From Rhynchonema sp. JSB1_4 (Eukaryota > Nematoda > Chromadorea > Monhysterida > Xyalidae): DNA of 64,000 nt. The notes under the pieces are model-generated. The model made no database searches, was not told the DNA's origin, and was given only the letters and a program-made list of their open reading frames with translations. Shown piece after piece: positions 1 through 11,669 of this stretch (the first letter of the stretch is position 1; every line of letters begins with the position of its first letter). The DNA lies in assembly GCA_030248065.1 (NCBI GenBank), contig JASAMV010000080.1, positions 1 to 64,000 on the forward strand, read 5' to 3'. Position numbers and translations under genes: made by a program.

Positions 1-1712
1 AGATGTTGTGGGATTGATTAGCTGCAAAAATAACCAATAACTATCAGTAACTATAATGCATTCAAACCAACCAAAACCTCCGATTGATGCAGTTCTTGGT
101 TTACTCGTTTTTTTTGTCGAACGGCATGCGTTAGCAGCAAGCAAGCAACCCCACCGACTCTCAATGACAACAATGCAGTTATAGAGAACAGAACAGGACT
201 GACAAACGTTTAATAAAAACCCACAAGCACACACAGGGCAGACAATACCACATGACTACAGATATTTGGGACCTAAAGTGTGAAATGGTGGTAATCTAGA
301 AAACGGGGTACCCATAATGTGTACACAGTATGCTCATAATCTCAAACAACCATGAGCGGGCAGGGAGAGAGACGACAGAGCTGTTGTGTGTGTGTGTGAT
401 GCGTTATCTGCAAACACAAATCTTGACATCTGACACGTGTGGTGGGTACACAGACAGACAAGATGGAAACCACACCATTGATCTGAGGGAACACATAATT
501 TATGCACAAACGGAGACTGTTTGGGAATAATTTCGGTTCTCTTCTCTGGCACAGTACAAAATTGGCGACTCACCACTTACAAGGATTTGGAACATCTGCA
601 GAACCCCACAGTACCACTGTTTGTTGATGCTGTTGTGCGAGTGTGTTTTGATTGATCAAGCGAGCGAGCAATGATTAGAGACAGTCGCGGTGCCGCATCG
701 GCAGAAAAAACACACCATCACTACTTTGGTTGAACTGTGGTTTGGCTGGCTTGACTTTGAGACCGTGCAGCTTTCTGTCAGATGTTTTCCTGATGGTGCG
801 CAAGATTTGTTTTCAACAGTTTATTCCAATTGTCAAATTATTCATCAGCAATCGGTGAACGGTTCAACAGTTTTCACTGCGCACCATGAGTTCGCACTGA
901 ATGTGAATTCTCACATCACAAACCTTGACTTTTTCATGTGTGAACGTCTCACTCAGTGATGTGCACAAAAGCTGGTATGTTGGCTGATATTCGGTACTGT
1001 ATTGGAGTGCTGAGTAACTTTTGGTATTGATTGTACCCAATATTCGTGATTTTGTCAATTGATAATTGCACATGCGGCAGCAAACCAGCCACAACACGCA
1101 CGCATAAACGTGCACCAGCAAGCCAATTTCGTTCTCGCTTGCCGTATTGTACAGTATACCCTATTTACAGTGAGTGTTTCCGTTTGTTTCCTCAACTTCC
1201 GTGAGTGGTGAAAAATCGTCAGATTTCCAGGCAATGTTCTTTAATATCCCTCAGTTGCTGTTCATATCCAATGATATTCCTGCTAAACCATGTCACTATG
1301 GAGGTGGAGGACTGTATTCGCGCTTCTCGTTCACGCGTGCGTGCATGTGCATGTCAGTAATCAAGGAAAATATTTTCTGTGTGTAATCAGCCGAACGTCG
1401 ATTATGATTAAAAAAGGCAAAGAGGATAGATTCGGACAGTTATAGCCCACATCTAACGACAAAGAAAGTAATTATTGTGTATAAAAAACTGGAAAAGTGA
1501 ACGTCCCAGCATCCGCGGCGCGGAAAGCACGGGAAAACTCTCGCGCAACGCGCGAAGACCATATCGAAGTCTGAACGTGACAGGCTCTTGGTAAAAGAAT
1601 CATAAAGATTGATTAGCAATAAAATACGTGTGTGAGGGGTACAGGGAATCATGAGGCTGTCAATACTGGATGTACAAAGAAGTCTTTTCCGAAAAGGAAA
1701 AGCGCAATAAAA

Positions 1713-2001
1713 GCAGTCTACAGGGGGTTGTCACTCAGCCCCCAAATACCGTAACCTACCGCAAGCGAGATCGTTGCGAGACCCATGCTGCTCGCTGCTT
1801 ATCGACACGTGTATTAGCCGGAGCAAGCTGGAAATTGTCATCGTGCGCGTCGATCACCAAAACTTTGAAATGTTGGTTGGTGTTGGCGCTAACACGCAAA
1901 ACATAGATAAAAAACAAAATGGTCTCGACACGATCTTTGCAGATCAATACTACGGTGGGTTACGGAATTCGGGGGCTGAGTGACAACTTCCCGTGGACTG
2001 C
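1713..2001. mobile_element. Terminal-inverted-repeat MITE in left arm
   Basis: About 290 bp with roughly 45-bp terminal inverted repeats: GCAGTCTAC then GTTGTCACTCAGCCCCC and ATACCGTAACC on the left, the reverse complement on the right. The same element is in the right arm (9207-9496), so it predates the inverted duplication. The interior has no recognisable transposase. Family not assigned. Confidence 0.7.
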
Positions 2002-2562
2002 CTTTACCGTACCATCGCCAATCTTCTTCATTTCACCGCAAAAATATTTTCATGTCAGCGACCTTACCGGGTTGAAAATCAGCGGTTCTCTGATGTCTTG
2101 GTTTCGTGATGATTTTGCCGAGATATTGGATTCGTGCTTGATATCCTTGGGGTTGGGAGCTAGACTTTGATATGGACAGGACTTAACAAGAACCAAAAAA
2201 CAAGGCATGCCACATCCAAAGATCGGGCAGTATTACATCTTTTATACCCTTGCTTGCGCTATGCTAACATCAGTGCGAAAAGGCTGGCTTTATTTCAGAC
2301 GCCCCAGTCTGATAACCGCCAAGATTAGAATTTTTGGTACAAACAAAGACGAGATAAGAGATGCGGCCAGGTTGCGTCATTAAATTAAAGACGTAGAAAT
2401 TCAAAACATTTGAGGAAATTTAACGCAATTCACCAACGAGTAGGCGTAAAGCAACTGTACCTATGTACATACCTAATCCGTCCAAGTCCAAAATGAAGCA
2501 AATTGCGCAGCAAACAAACACACAATGTCGTCTATTCTGTTGATGCAAACAAATTTTACTAA

Positions 2563-2740
2563 GGGCGAGCTTAGGTTGAATCCGGAAATCGGAATCCGGA
2601 AATAATTCCGGAAAACGCATTATTTTTGCATGTAAATTCTTGCGTTTTCCGGAAATATTTCCGGAGCCCAGAAATGTTTTGTATTTTTGCATGCAAATTA
2701 TTTCCGGGTTCCGGATTCCGGATTTAACCTAAGTTCGCCC
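2563..2740. mobile_element. PIF/Harbinger-like foldback MITE, left arm only
   Basis: A near-complete palindrome of 178 bp with ends GGGCGAGCTTAGG and CCTAAGTTCGCCC, built internally from TTCCGGAAA-type words. TAA flanks both sides (2560-2562 and 2741-2743). The other arm shows the empty site at about 8636-8638 with a single copy of that triplet. A 3-bp TAA/TTA duplication and GGG/GGC ends are typical of PIF/Harbinger MITEs. Confidence 0.85.
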
Positions 2741-4570
2741 TAAGAGTGGACCACCGCACGTTTTGAGTATTAAAATCATGAAATATTGGGTGCCGCATTT
2801 TGTCAAAAGTGCCCGTCGTAATTTCAAATTGTCCCAAGAATCTGAGACTGGTTCCATTGTTCAACGCTGCATGCGCGCGCGGGCAAAACATGCAACTCCA
2901 AGGTCAAAGTTGAAATGTGCAGAAAAGATGCATCTTATGACCCTTTGTTATGATGAGCAGCACTGTGTGTTTCTGTGTTGTACAGGTATCTGCTTGCGCG
3001 GTTTGCTTGACATGTGGAAAGAGTTAAAATTATATTCTTTTTTTGGATCTGATTAAATGTTGTCATTTCCTACTGTTTGCAGTTATGTTCATTATTGCTT
3101 ATGATGTGATGGACTTTCAATTCATAATCAACACAGTGTGTCTGCTCCACAAGAAAAAGCATTCGATCGTGTTGACGGTCGTGGGGGGTTCCAGTTTCCA
3201 GGACTCATGTCGGCCTGCCTGGTCAATTGGTCGATAGCAGCATTCTGGCGCATTCACAATTTGGAAGAGATCTCGACAGAGGTATACGGAAAGTCATAAA
3301 CCAGAAATAATAGCTAACCGTTTGGTCACGCACGATTGGTCAGCTCCTGACTTTGACCACGTCACCAAGACAAGACTGAGTCACACCAAACTCGGCTGAT
3401 TGGGGTTGTACTTTCGGGTTACTTCAAAACACACCGCTGCATAGATTGAAACGTTTCAGGTCGTCGACATCTACGAAAAGGGTGTGTATTTTGTTCACTG
3501 TGATACCATAAAAATGTGTCTGTGGCAGCGGGTTCGAATGGGCTGAATGCATGCACTCAGCAAACATTGTTTGAGGCAACAGAATTGCACAAATATTGCC
3601 AACGTGAACATTTGTGCTCCATGCCGTGGTGTACAGCTTGACGAGAGATCCAGTTTTGCACTGGCGAAGAACTTTGTTTTTCCAATTTTGCTTTATCCCA
3701 CTAGTCGCGATCACCCTTACCAAAACTGACCCGCGTCTGGCCAGGCCCATTTTAACAACCACACAGCATCAAACTTCTGTACCACCTGAATCAAAATGCA
3801 ACTGAAGAGCACCAACACTCCATCGTGCGATGTGCATTCAACACAAAACCGATGACCTACATCTTTGAACAACAGAACAAAAGCCGCCCATGCAGTTGAA
3901 CAACAGAATTTTTTTGAGAAGATCGCAGTGAGTGAAAACCCCACACGAACATGGTTGCCTGCCGCATTGAAGCGTCAAAGTAATTTGAAGTGGAGCGACA
4001 GGAGCGCACTCACATAGAGCCATGGCTTACTGAGATTGGCTGCGAATTCTGTTGCTGACGGTGATAAGTCCTTAGGACCTTTAGGTAATTTAGGAGAAAT
4101 TGGTGAGCACTAAATTGTTGGCCATTGGATTACTGCGATCCCTCCTTTGTAGCAATTCTCATTGCTGATGGAGAACCACAAAAATAAAAACAGCTTGACG
4201 ATTCACTGTACTCAAGTTATCGTCCAAGACAAATGGAGTCCGTTATTACAGTTGTTCATGCTTTAATCTGGCCAGACGCGAACAAGTCAGGCTGCATCAA
4301 CGGTGTAGTTTATTCTCATGACACGGCATGCAAAGTAGAGCGTGAGATGTTTCAGAATTTTAGGACAACAGAAGGCGCAACAACTTATTTATAAATTGGT
4401 CTAAAGATGGGCGCAGTCATAATGGAGCATTGATCTCGGAAGAAAATTTAGCAATTATATGGATACGTCAGGCACTCAAAAGCACCCTAATTTTGAACCC
4501 AGCTTACCTAACAATCTCCTAACATTTAGCATGTCAGCGTAGGCGCCCATCGATGATGGTGTTCTTGACA

Positions 4571-4795
4571 CTAAGTTGTTGTTGTTCTTCTTCTTCTTGC
4601 TGTTGTTGTTTCATGTTGGTGGAGTTGCTGCTGGTGTTGTTGTTGTTCTTGTCTTGTTGTCATATTTTGAGCCGGGCGTGGTGGTGGTTGGCGCAATCGT
4701 GGTCGTGGCTTTTCATGGGGCACGCAAGCAACAGTCAGATCGCAGCACAAGGTCGCTGGAACGAGGACAGCAACCAAACACTTGGTTACGTTCAT
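4571..4795 (-). pseudogene. Secreted Thr-rich peptide, left-arm copy, frame-damaged
   Basis: This minus-strand copy keeps the start codon and signal peptide (MNVTKCLVAVL, then CCDLTVAC) aligned with the intact gene at 6187. After the PHEKP residues a small deletion relative to the right-arm copy shifts the frame. The expected Thr-rich tail TTIAPTT is therefore read as RPRLRQPP, followed by Gln- and Arg-rich sequence. It could still be expressed as a shorter basic peptide. About 50 bp upstream of the ATG is a TATAAAAA element, also present in the other arm, which fits a compact promoter. Confidence 0.5.
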
Positions 4796-4918
4796 GATCG
4801 TATCGTGTTTGGGATAAAATTTCGTTGTTTGGGGCTGTTTTTATAACCGGAGTTATAAAACTGGAATGGATTGGGTGTTCGGTAACGTCGTGTTTTTAGA
4901 CCAAATTCTGACCTTTTG

Positions 4919-6186
4919 CGTGAGCAACCAAGAAGAAGTTTTAGTGATCCACGTTCGTATCATGCTCTAATGTAGTTAAAAAGAATTGAAGAAAGTTGTT
5001 GCGAAACCACTGTTTACGAAGCCGCGTGTGGATTGAATCATATCAACAAGCTCAAATTTCGACATTCAGTCTGTATATGGAACGGATGGTTCCACAGGGA
5101 AAAAACTGATTGGTGCGATCGTCGCTTGTTATAACATCTGGGCGAGCGTTGGGAGATAATGAGAGAAATGCACTGTTCGAAAGCAGGACGTGTGTTGCAT
5201 ATGTAAGTGGTTCCGACACAGTCGGGTGTTACCAGACACGCGAAAACACAAGCATCTGCATCAAGCGTGTTCATGTGGAAAACTCGATCTCATTTCAGCA
5301 CAAGACGCCTGGATATAAAAGAAAGTTACACGATTTGACGTATTATTCTTTGTCACTTATTGTAGAACACTAGACGGGACCCGTGCCTACGGCCCGACAG
5401 CGCCGCGCCCGTGCCCCCCCCCCCCCCCCGAAGACCCGTTAGCGTACCCAAAGCTACCCTTGAAATTGAACCGTGCCCCCGAGGGAGGGGGCCACACACT
5501 GTACATACACACATACATACGTCTTCCTGTTTTAGTAGTATAGATAACGGGTTCTCATTAAAATCCACTAGCGGTTACCACAACCTATTGACTGAACTAT
5601 GTATCTATCTTGCCGTTTTTTTGCGCGGTAGTCTTTTGTGAATTGACAGCTGCACGAGCGAACAGCTTTGATTGTGTGGGGAACTGCACTGTACTTAGGT
5701 ACATATAATTCGTGGTGTTGTTTTCTTGGAGCCAAATGCTGTTCAACGAAAATAAAAGATCAAAATTTGTGCATGCAGGCTCTGTTGATATGATTCATTC
5801 CACCCTCCTGCGTAAAAGATATGCTCGCAAACAGTTCTTTCGCTCTTTTGCACGACATCAAGCAGCATACAATAATGTCATTGTCGTATGTCTAGACAAA
5901 CTGCAAAGGGTACTGACAAGACACGAGACAGCCGATATTTCTGTGGTTGCGATTGGGTATATACGTACGTACTATTCATGATGTGGGTGGTCTTGTGTGG
6001 GACGGACAACTCACAACAAACGCCCACCACAGGTATGGTAAATAAATGCCCAATTTACAAAAGCGATGCTAATGATATAAAATTAAAAGTGCTCCAATCC
6101 AAATCATTCAAGTTTTTGAACGTTTGTTATAACCAAAAACAAATCTGTGAAGAAAAAAGAAATCTCATCCCAAACATAATACCATC
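4919..6186. other. Spacer between the inverted-repeat arms, non-coding part
   Basis: Unique sequence between the arms. Apart from the dispersed repeat at 5369-5549 I see no convincing gene. ORFs here lack codon bias or domain signatures. The 3' part (about 6060-6186) is probably the promoter and 5' leader of the secreted-peptide gene at 6187; a TATA-like GATATAAAAT lies near 6074. Confidence 0.5.
5369..5549 (+). repeat. Dispersed repeat, copy 1 (CTAGACGGGACCCGTG type)
   Basis: The stretch starting ACTAGACGGGACCCGTGCC and including GAACCGTGCCCCCGAGGG and CGTCTTCCTGTTTTAG is repeated in inverse orientation at 42517-42673. It contains a run of about 16 C. It looks like a non-autonomous interspersed element; the class is unknown to me. 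Confidence 0.7.
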
Positions 6187-6519
6187 ATGAACTTGACCAA
6201 GTGTCTTGCTGCTGTGCTGCTTCTGACAATCGTATGCTGCGAAGTGACCATTGCTTGTGCCAACCATTGCTGCTGTGCAAAGGACGATACGACCACGATT
6301 GCGCCAACCACTGAGAAGCCTGCTGGTAATGCGACAACAACAACCATCGCAGAACAACGCAACTCAACAACACCAACGACATCAACAACACCAACAACAA
6401 CATCAACGACATCAACAACGCCAACAACAACATCAACGACACCAACAACACCAACAACAACATCAACGACATCAACTACGCCAACAAAAAAAAAAACAAA
6501 AGGTCAGAATTTGGTCTAA
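6187..6519 (+). CDS. Small secreted Thr-rich (mucin-like) peptide, intact copy
   Basis: A single-exon 110-aa protein of unknown function. Residues 1-24 form a classical signal peptide: MNLTKC, a hydrophobic core AAVLLLTIV, then a likely cut after Ala near IACA. A short Cys-rich stretch follows (NHCCCAK), then about 60 residues of Thr/Pro/Ser repeats (TTTIAPTT, TPTTSTTPTTTSTT) likely to be O-glycosylated, and a basic tail KKKTKG. This suggests a secreted mucin-like or surface-coat peptide. The start is the only in-frame Met before the hydrophobic core. The gene lies across the spacer/right-arm junction: its last codons and stop (6517-6519) are arm sequence beyond an A-rich tract at about 6485-6496. 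Two damaged relatives lie close by, one in each arm. Confidence 0.6.
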   Translation: MNLTKCLAAVLLLTIVCCEVTIACANHCCCAKDDTTTIAPTTEKPAGNATTTTIAEQRNSTTPTTSTTPTTTSTTSTTPTTTSTTPTTPTTTSTTSTTPTKKKTKGQNLV

Positions 6520-6619
6520 AAACACGACGTTACCGAACACCCAATCCATTCCAGTTTTATAACTCCGGTTATAAAAACAGCCCCAAACAACGAAATTTTA
6601 TCCCAAACACGATACGATC

Positions 6620-6778
6620 ATAACACCAATCAACTTGTCCGCGTTCCAGCGACCTTGTGCTGCGATCTGACTGTTGCTTGCGTGCCCCATGAAAAGCCAA
6701 AGGCAGCTAAGACCACGATTGCGCCAACCACCGCCACGCCCGGCGCAAAATATGACAACAAGACAACAACAACAACAT
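6620..6778 (+). pseudogene. Secreted Thr-rich peptide, right-arm copy, start lost
   Basis: Mirror copy of the left-arm gene. Here the ATG is altered and part of the signal-peptide coding sequence is missing. The downstream frame VPHEKP ... TTIAPTTATPG ... NKTTTTT is preserved up to a TAA at 6776-6778. The two arms are thus broken in complementary places: the left keeps the 5' half, the right the 3' half. No in-frame Met with a signal peptide remains. Confidence 0.5.
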
Positions 6779-9206
6779 AACAACAACAACACCAGCAGCA
6801 GCAACTCCACCAACATATCAGAAACAACAACAGCAAGAAGAAGAAGAACAACAACAACTTAGTGTCAAGAACACCATCATCAGTGGGCGCTTACGCTGAC
6901 ATGCTAAATGTTAGGAGATATTCATTGTTAGGTAAGCTGGGTTTAAAATTAGGGTGCTTTTGAGTGCCTGACGTATCCATATAATTGCTAAATTTTCTTC
7001 CGAGATCAATGCTCCATTATGACTGCGCCCATCTTTAGACCAATTTATAAATAAGTTGTTGCGCCTTCTGTTGTCCTAAAATTCTGAAACATCTCACGCT
7101 CTACTTTGCATGCCGTGTCATCATGAGAATAAACTACACCGTTGATGCAGCCTGACTTGTTCGCGTCTGGCCAGATTAAAGCATGAACAACTGTAATAAC
7201 GGACACCATTTGTCTTGGACGATAACTTGAGTACAGTGAATCGTCAAGCTGTTTTTATTTTTGTGGTTCTCCATCAGCAATGAGAATTGCTACAAAGAAG
7301 GGATCGCAGTAATCCAATGGCTAACAATTTAGTGCTCACCAATTTCTCCTAAATTACCCAAAGGTCCTAAGGACTTATCACCGTCAGCAACAGAATTCGC
7401 AGCCAATCTCAGTAAGCCATGGCTCTATGTGAGTGCGCTCCTGTCGCTCCACTTCAAATTACTTTGACGCTTCAATGCGGCAGGCAACCATGTTCGTGCG
7501 GGGTTTTCACTCACTGCGATGTTCTCAAAAAAATTCTGTTATTCAACTGCATGGGCGGCTTTTGTTCTGTTGTTCAATGATGTAGGCCATCGGTTTTGTG
7601 TTGAATGCACATCGCACGATGGAGTGTTGGTGCTCTTCAGTTGCATTTTGATTCAGGTGGTACAGAAGTTTGATGATCGCGACTAGTGGGATAAAGCAAA
7701 ATTGGAAAAACAAAGTTCTTCGTCAGTGCAAAACTGGATCTCTCGTCAAGCTGTACACCACGGCATGGAGCACAAATGTTCACGTTGGCAATATTTGTGC
7801 AATTCTGTTGCCTCAAACAATGTTTGCTGAGTGCATGCATTCAGCCCATTCGAACCCGCTGCCACAGACACATTTTTATGGTATCACAGTGAACAAAATA
7901 CACACCCTTTTCGTAGATGTCGACGACCTAAAACGTTTCAATCTATGCAGCGGTGTGTTTTGAAGTAACCCGAAAGTACAACTCCAATCAGCCGAGTTTG
8001 GTGTGACTCAGTCTTGTCTTGGTGACGTGGTCAAAGTCAGGAGCTGACCAACCGTGCGTGACCAAACAGTTAGCTATTATTTCTGGTTTATGACTCCGTA
8101 TACCTCTGTCGAGATCTCTTCCAAATTGTGAATGCGCCAGAATGCTGCTATCGACCAATCGACCAGGCAGGCCGACATGAGTCCTGGAAACTGGAACCCC
8201 CAACGGCCGTCAACACGATCGAATGCTTTTTCTTGTGGAGCAGACACACTGTGTTGATTATGAATTGAAAGTCCATCACATCATAAGCAAATGAACATAA
8301 CTGCAAACAGTAGGAAATGACAACATTTAATCCGATCTAAAAAAGAATATAATTTTAACTCTTTCCACATGTCAAGCAAACCGCGCAAGCAGATACCTAT
8401 ACAACACAGAAACACACAGTGGTGCTCATCATAACAAAGGGTCGTGAGATGTATCTTTTCTGCACATTTCAACTTTGACCTTGGAGTTGCATGTTTTGCC
8501 TGCGCGCATGCAGCGTTGAACAATGGAACCAGTCTCAAATTCTTGGGACAATTTGAAATTACGACAGGCACTTTGACAAAATGCGGCACCCAATATTTCA
8601 TAATTTTAATACTCAAAACGTGCAGTGGTCCACCCTTAGTAAAATTTGTTTGCATCAACAGAATAGACGACATTGTGTGTTTGTTTGCTGCTCAATTTGC
8701 ATCATTTTGGACTTGGACAGATTAGGTACATATGTATGTAGGTACAGTTGCTTCACACCTACTCGTTGGTGAATTGCGTTAAATTTCCTCAAATGTTTTC
8801 AATTTCTACGCCTTTAATTTAATGACGCAACCTGGCCGCATCTCTTATCTCGTCTTTGTTTGTACCAAAAATTCTAATCTTGGCGTTTATCAGACTGGGG
8901 CGTTTATCTGAAATAAATCAAGCCTTTTCGCACTGATGTTGGCATAGCGCAAGCAAGGGTATAAAAGATGTAATACTGCCCGATCTTTGGATGTGGCATG
9001 CCTTGTTTTTTGGTTCTTGTTAAGTCCTGTCCATATCAAAGTCAAGCTCCCAACCCCAAGGATATCAAGCACGAATCCAATATCTAGGCAAAATCATCAC
9101 GAAACCAAGACATCAGAGAACCGCTGATTTTCAACCCGGTAAGGTCGCTGACATGAAAATATTTTTTTTGCGGTGAAATGAAGAAGATTGACGATGGTAC
9201 GGTAAA

Positions 9207-9496
9207 GGCAGTCTACGGGAGGTTGTCACTCAGCCCCCGAATACCGTAACCCACCGTAATATTGATCCGCAAGGATCGTGTCAAGACTACTTTGTTTTTT
9301 ATCTATGTTTTGCGTGTTAGCGCCAACACCAACCAACATTTCGAAGTTTTGATGATCGACGCGCACGATGACAATTTCCAGCTTGCTGCCGCTAATACAC
9401 GTGTCGATAAGCAGCGATCAGCACGGGTCTCGCAACGATCTCGCTTGTGGTGGGTTACGGTATTTGGGGGCTGAGTGACAACCCCCCGTAGACTGC
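9207..9496. mobile_element. Terminal-inverted-repeat MITE in right arm
   Basis: Mirror copy of the element at 1713-2001, with the same termini (GGCAGTCTAC and GTTGTCACTCAGCCCCC). Its termini contain the ATACCGTAACC word that also recurs alone in the 51-61 kb region. Confidence 0.7.
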
Positions 9497-9940
9497 TTTT
9501 ATTATACGTCCGGAAAATGCGCTTTTCCTTTTCGGAAAAGACTTTGTACATCCAGTATTGACAGCCTCATATGATTCCCTGTACCCCTCACACACGTATT
9601 TTATTGCTAATCAATCTTTATGATTCTTTTACCAAGAGCCTGTCACGTTCAGACTTCGATATGGTCTTCGCGCGTTGCGCGAGATTTTTCCCGTGCTCTC
9701 CGCGCCGCGGATCCTGGGACGTTCACTTTTCCAGCTTTTACACAATAATTACGTTCTTTATCGTTAGATGTGGGCTATAACTGTCCGAATCTATCCTCTT
9801 TGCCTTTTTTAATCATAATCGACGTTCGGCTGATTTCACACAGAAAATATTTTCCTTGATTACTGACACGCACATGCACGCACGCGTGAACGAGAAGCGC
9901 GAATACAGTCCTCCACCTCCATAGTGACATGGTTTAGCAG

Positions 9941-10322
9941 CAGTGGTGTCGTTGAGAAATCGAAATTTTCCCATACCCAGTCCAATTTTCGGGAAATTTC
10001 CCATACATACCCCCAAAAATCAAAAATTTCCCATACCAGGGGGGGTTTTCCAAAAACTCAAAAATTTCCCATATCCGAGGGTGGGGTTTTGAAAAAAATG
10101 ACCCCAAAAATCTTCTAAAAGTGCCAAAATTGGTCTAAAAAGTGCTTAAAACAGTGTTTTCTTGCGGTAGTAAGCTATTTTTGACATTTTTGGACGAAAA
10201 ATGGCCAATTTTGGTACTTCTCGGGGTCAAAAAGTCATTTCTTAGGGGTGCTTGTTCCAAAAGTGAAAAATTTCCCATACCCCATACCCCCGGCCGATTT
10301 CCCATACCCCATACCAGGGGGG

Positions 10323-10362
<40 letters not shown>

Positions 10363-10373
10363 CGACACCACTG
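9941..10373. mobile_element. Non-autonomous hAT-type element with poly-C tract, right arm only
   Basis: 433 bp with inverted ends CAGTGGTGTCGTT and AACGACACCACTG and a perfect 8-bp target duplication TTTAGCAG (9933-9940 and 10374-10381). The left arm has the uninterrupted empty site (CTGCTAAA near 1281-1288). The ends and 8-bp duplication fit the hAT superfamily. The interior repeats AATTTCCCATACC-like words and includes about 34 consecutive C residues near 10325-10360. No ORF of its own. Confidence 0.88.
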
Positions 10374-11669
10374 TTTAGCAGGAATATCCCTGGATATGAA
10401 CAGCAACTGAGGGATATTAAAGAACATTGCCTGGAAATCTGACGATTTTTCACCACTCACGGAAGTTGAGGAAACAAACGGAAACACTCACTGTAAATAG
10501 GGTATACTGTACCATACGGCAAGCGAGAACGAAATTGGCTTGCTGGTGCACGTTTATGCGTGCGTGTTGTGGCTGGTTTGCTGCCGCATGTGCAATTATC
10601 AATTGACAAAATCACGAATATTGGGTACAATCAATACCAAAAGTTACTCAGTACTCCAATACAGTACCGAATATCAGCCAACATACATACCAGCTTTTGT
10701 GCACATCACTGAGTGAGACGTTCACACATGAAAAAGTCAAGGTTTGTGATGTGAGAATTCAGTGCGAACTCATGGTGCGCAGTGAAAACTGTTGAACGGT
10801 TCACCGATTGCTGATGAATAATTTGACAATTGGAATAAACTGTTGAAAACATATCTTGCGCACCATCAGGAAAACATCTGACAGAAAGCTGCACGGTCTC
10901 AAAGTCAAGCCAGCCAAACCACAGTTCAACCAAAGTAGTGATGGTGTGTTTTTTCTGCCGATGCGGCACCGCGACTGTCTCTAATCATTGCTCGCTCGCT
11001 TGATCAATCAAAACACACTCGCACAACAGCATCAACAAACAGTGGTACTGTGGGGTTCTGCAGATGTTCCAAATCCTTGTAAGTAGTGAGTCGCCAATTT
11101 TGTACTGTGCCAGAGAAGAGAACCGAAATTATTCTCAAACAGTCTCCGTTTGTGCATAAATTATGCGTTCCCTCAGATCAATGGTGTGGTTTCCATCTTG
11201 TCTGTCTGTGTACCCACCACACGTGTCAGATGTCAAGATTTGTGTTTGCAGATAACACATCACACACACACAACAGCTCTGTCGTCTCTCTCCCTGCCCG
11301 CTCATGGTTGTTTGAGATTATGAGCATACTGTGTACACATTATGGGTACCCCGTTTTCCAGATTACCACCATTTCACACTTTAGGTCCCAAATATCTGTA
11401 GTCATGTGGTATTGTCTGCCCTGTGTGTGCTTGTGGGTTTTTATTAAACGTTTGTCAGTCCTGTTCTGTTCTGTTCTCTATATCTGCATTGTTGTCATTG
11501 AGAGTCGGTGGGGTTGCTTGCTTGCTGCTAACGCATGCCGTTTGACAAAAAAACAAGTAAACCAAGAACGGCACTGCGTCAATCGAAGGTTTTGGTTGGT
11601 TTGAATGCATTATAGTTACTGATAGTTATTGGTTATTTTTCCAGCTAATCAATTCCCACAACATCATCG

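Larger units (their letters stand above)
2..4918 (+). repeat. Left arm of giant inverted repeat
   Basis: Reading this arm forward matches reading 11669 back to 6501 on the other strand almost throughout. For example GATGTTGTGGG at 2-12 mirrors CCCACAACATC at 11659-11669, and the inner ends mirror at CCAAATTCTGACCTTTTG (4901-4918) against 6501-6518. By eye the arms are over 90% identical. The outer boundary is at or beyond the window edge, since base 1 already mismatches. I found no convincing protein-coding gene in the arm apart from a damaged secreted-peptide copy near its inner end. Long open frames in both arms are identical because the DNA is, not because of protein constraint. Confidence 0.93.
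6501..11669 (-). repeat. Right arm of giant inverted repeat
   Basis: Inverted copy of 2-4918. It is about 250 bp longer, mainly because of a 433-bp hAT-type insertion at 9941-10373 that the left arm lacks. It lacks the 178-bp foldback element at 2563-2740 of the left arm. It also lacks about 55 bp present at roughly 3713-3768 of the left arm; the junction there carries a short ATCA microhomology. The outer end is sharp: sequence beyond 11669 has no counterpart at the left edge. Confidence 0.93.

Noticed and set aside
3424..3762. 112-aa minus-strand ORF, with a near-identical copy at 7670-7963
   Set aside because: The conservation is just the inverted-repeat DNA identity. N-terminus differs by an indel and no domain is seen.
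6187..6480. Minus-strand Leu/Met-rich ORF opposite the Thr-rich peptide
   Set aside because: Antisense shadow of ACA/ACC repeats.
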